Positions 5,212-6,080 of a DNA stretch of 6,080 bases are shown piece after piece. The position numbers were made by a program, and so were the translations under genes. Location: positions 1 through 6,080 of the forward strand of contig JAUTXM010000362.1 of assembly GCA_030838025.1 (NCBI GenBank), read 5' to 3'. The notes under the pieces were generated by a model. The model saw only the letters and a program-made list of their open reading frames with translations, was not told the DNA's origin and ran no database searches. This DNA comes from Acidimicrobiaceae bacterium (lineage in GTDB: Bacteria; Actinomycetota; Acidimicrobiia; Acidimicrobiales; Palsa-688). Each line of letters starts with the position of its first letter. Positions within the stretch are counted from its first letter, which is position 1.

Positions 5212-6027
5212 ATGCCGTATCGGGTCGAGGAGCTGGCGGCGCGAGCCGCAACCTCGGTGGACACGGTGAGGTACTACCAGGCCCGCACCTTGCTCCCTCC
5301 TCCGACGCGAATCGGCCGTCTGGCCTGGTATGGGGACGAGCACCTCGAACGCCTGGCCCAGATCCGCCGGCTGCAGGGGCGGGGCTTCGCCTTGGCGGTC
5401 ATCCAGCGGCTCCTCGCGGGGGAGCTCGACCATGCCGACGAGGAGCTGATTGCCGCCGTCGCCAGCCAAGCAGAAGCATCTGAGACCCGCGAGGGCCGCG
5501 ACAGCCGCGAGCCCCACGGTTCTGGCGCCACCGATGGCGACGACCGTCACGAGTGGCTCACCATCGCCGAGCTCGCGGAGCGCAGCGGCATCCCTCGCGT
5601 GGTCCTTGACGCCGTGGTCCGCGAGGGCCTGCTGGTGCCCCATCGAGTCAGTGGCGAGGACCGGTATTCGCAGGCGGACGTCACCGCGGCCGCGGCCGGC
5701 TTGCGCCTGCTCCAGCACGGCCTGCCCCTGCCGGAGCTGCTGGAGCTGGCGCGATTGCATACCGTCGCCATGCGGGAGACGGCGGAAAGGGCGGTTGACC
5801 TTTTCGACCGCTACGTTCGCCAGACGCTGCGATCCGAGGGAGTCAGCGAGGATGTCGCCGCCGAGCGACTGGTGTCGGCGTTCGAGGAGATTCTGCCCGC
5901 CACCTTGACGATCGTCAGCCATCATTTCCGCCGGACACTTCTGTCGGTCGCCCAGGAACACATCGAGCGGGTGGGCACCGACGGCGAACGACAATTGGTG
6001 GTCGCGGCTGCGGAGCGGACCCCATGA
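5212..6027 (+). CDS. MerR-family transcriptional regulator with two MerR-type DNA-binding domains
   Basis: This 271-residue cytosolic DNA-binding protein starts at ATG 5212. Domain one (about 3-70) has the MerR winged-helix pattern: YRVEELAARAATSVDTVRYYQ, then a wing with RLAWYGDEHLERLAQI and the helix RRLQGRGFALAVIQRLL. A polar, Gly/Asp-rich linker (about 88-113) follows. Domain two (about 115-183) repeats the plan: LTIAELAERSGIPRVVLDAVV, GLLVP, RYSQADVTAAAAGLRLLQHGLPLPELLEL. The helical C-terminus (about 184-265) probably mediates dimerisation or ligand sensing. The chain has no cysteine, so thiol-based metal or redox sensing of the classical MerR, ZntR or SoxR kind is unlikely. Typical MerR regulators have one such domain and 110-280 residues. 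It overlaps the next gene by ATGA, so it likely controls that operon, and it may repress itself through the inverted repeat at 5193-5207. The ligand is unknown. Confidence 0.88.
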   Translation: MPYRVEELAARAATSVDTVRYYQARTLLPPPTRIGRLAWYGDEHLERLAQIRRLQGRGFALAVIQRLLAGELDHADEELIAAVASQAEASETREGRDSREPHGSGATDGDDRHEWLTIAELAERSGIPRVVLDAVVREGLLVPHRVSGEDRYSQADVTAAAAGLRLLQHGLPLPELLELARLHTVAMRETAERAVDLFDRYVRQTLRSEGVSEDVAAERLVSAFEEILPATLTIVSHHFRRTLLSVAQEHIERVGTDGERQLVVAAAERTP

Positions 6028-6080
6028 CAGCGGACACCGCGGGCACCGCGGGCACGTCGGGAACCGCGGGGGTGGGCCGG
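6024..6080 (+). CDS. Start of a gene translationally coupled to the MerR regulator (5' part only)
   Basis: ATG 6024 overlaps the regulator's TGA as ATGA, and the frame stays open for 19 codons to the window edge. The visible residues are low-complexity, rich in Thr, Ala and Gly, as is common in the flexible N-terminal tails of actinobacterial proteins. Function cannot be judged, and the true start could lie beyond the window. Confidence 0.55.
   Translation, partial: MTADTAGTAGTSGTAGVGR
6036..6071 (+). repeat. Four degenerate 9-bp direct repeats at the start of the downstream gene
   Basis: The units are ACCGCGGGC, ACCGCGGGC, ACGTCGGGA and ACCGCGGGG. In frame they encode Thr-Ala-Gly, Thr-Ala-Gly, Thr-Ser-Gly and Thr-Ala-Gly. 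They probably arose by slippage and form a flexible tail. Confidence 0.65.

Noticed and set aside
4946..5251. 101-codon minus-strand frame containing Ala-Val-Phe-Gly repeats
   Set aside because: It overlaps both the start of the regulator and the better-supported 4711-5088 frame. The repeat is explained by the 12-bp DNA repeats, and the rest is Arg/Ser/Gly-rich without structure.
5104..5994. 296-codon minus-strand frame opposite the MerR-type regulator
   Set aside because: It is antisense to a gene with clear MerR domains and has no family resemblance of its own.
1..6080. tRNA, rRNA, CRISPR array, insertion sequence or phage element
   Set aside because: No cloverleaf, regularly spaced repeats, transposase or integrase motif, or terminal inverted repeat pair was seen on either strand.

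Overview
The window is high-GC DNA with tightly packed genes and strong G/C preference at third codon positions. The mycothiol synthase fragment at the left edge points to an actinobacterium, because mycothiol is an actinobacterial thiol. The style of the RlmN and permease proteins would fit a deep-branching, Acidimicrobiia-like lineage, but that placement is inference. No mobile element, CRISPR array, tRNA or rRNA was seen.

Left block (1-2232, + strand): the 3' part of mshD (mycothiol synthase), rlmN (23S rRNA A2503 methyltransferase) and a 115-residue multi-pass membrane protein of unknown function. They are separated by only 11 and 4 bases, so they look like one operon. This block meets the next gene tail to tail with one base between the two stop codons.

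Centre (2234-4594, - strand): one large gene for a KimA-type potassium importer (KUP/APC superfamily). It has the potassium-site residues and the cytoplasmic USP-like domain of that family. The family normally ends after the USP-like domain, but here the chain continues for about 120 residues through a linker into an OB-fold domain. That domain resembles the small stand-alone actinobacterial OB-fold proteins of the Rv2694c type, which I recall being encoded near potassium-uptake genes. This transporter-OB fusion is the most unusual object in the window. Its 5' leader (4595-4710) holds three strong GC-rich palindromes or hairpins, one ending a few bases from the ribosome binding site.

Right block: a probable 125-residue membrane or exported protein (4711-5088, - strand) lies directly upstream of the importer on the same strand. 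It is divergent from a 271-residue regulator (5212-6027, + strand) that carries two MerR-type DNA-binding domains in one chain. The divergent region (5089-5211) contains a plausible leaderless promoter for the regulator, an inverted repeat over its -10 element, a 12-bp palindrome and three 12-bp tandem repeats. The regulator overlaps the next gene by ATGA. Only 19 codons of that gene are visible, and they include a 9-bp repeat.

Working picture: the left block is housekeeping (redox thiol, ribosome modification). The centre is potassium homeostasis with an added regulatory or binding domain. The right block starts a regulator-led operon whose target is outside the window.
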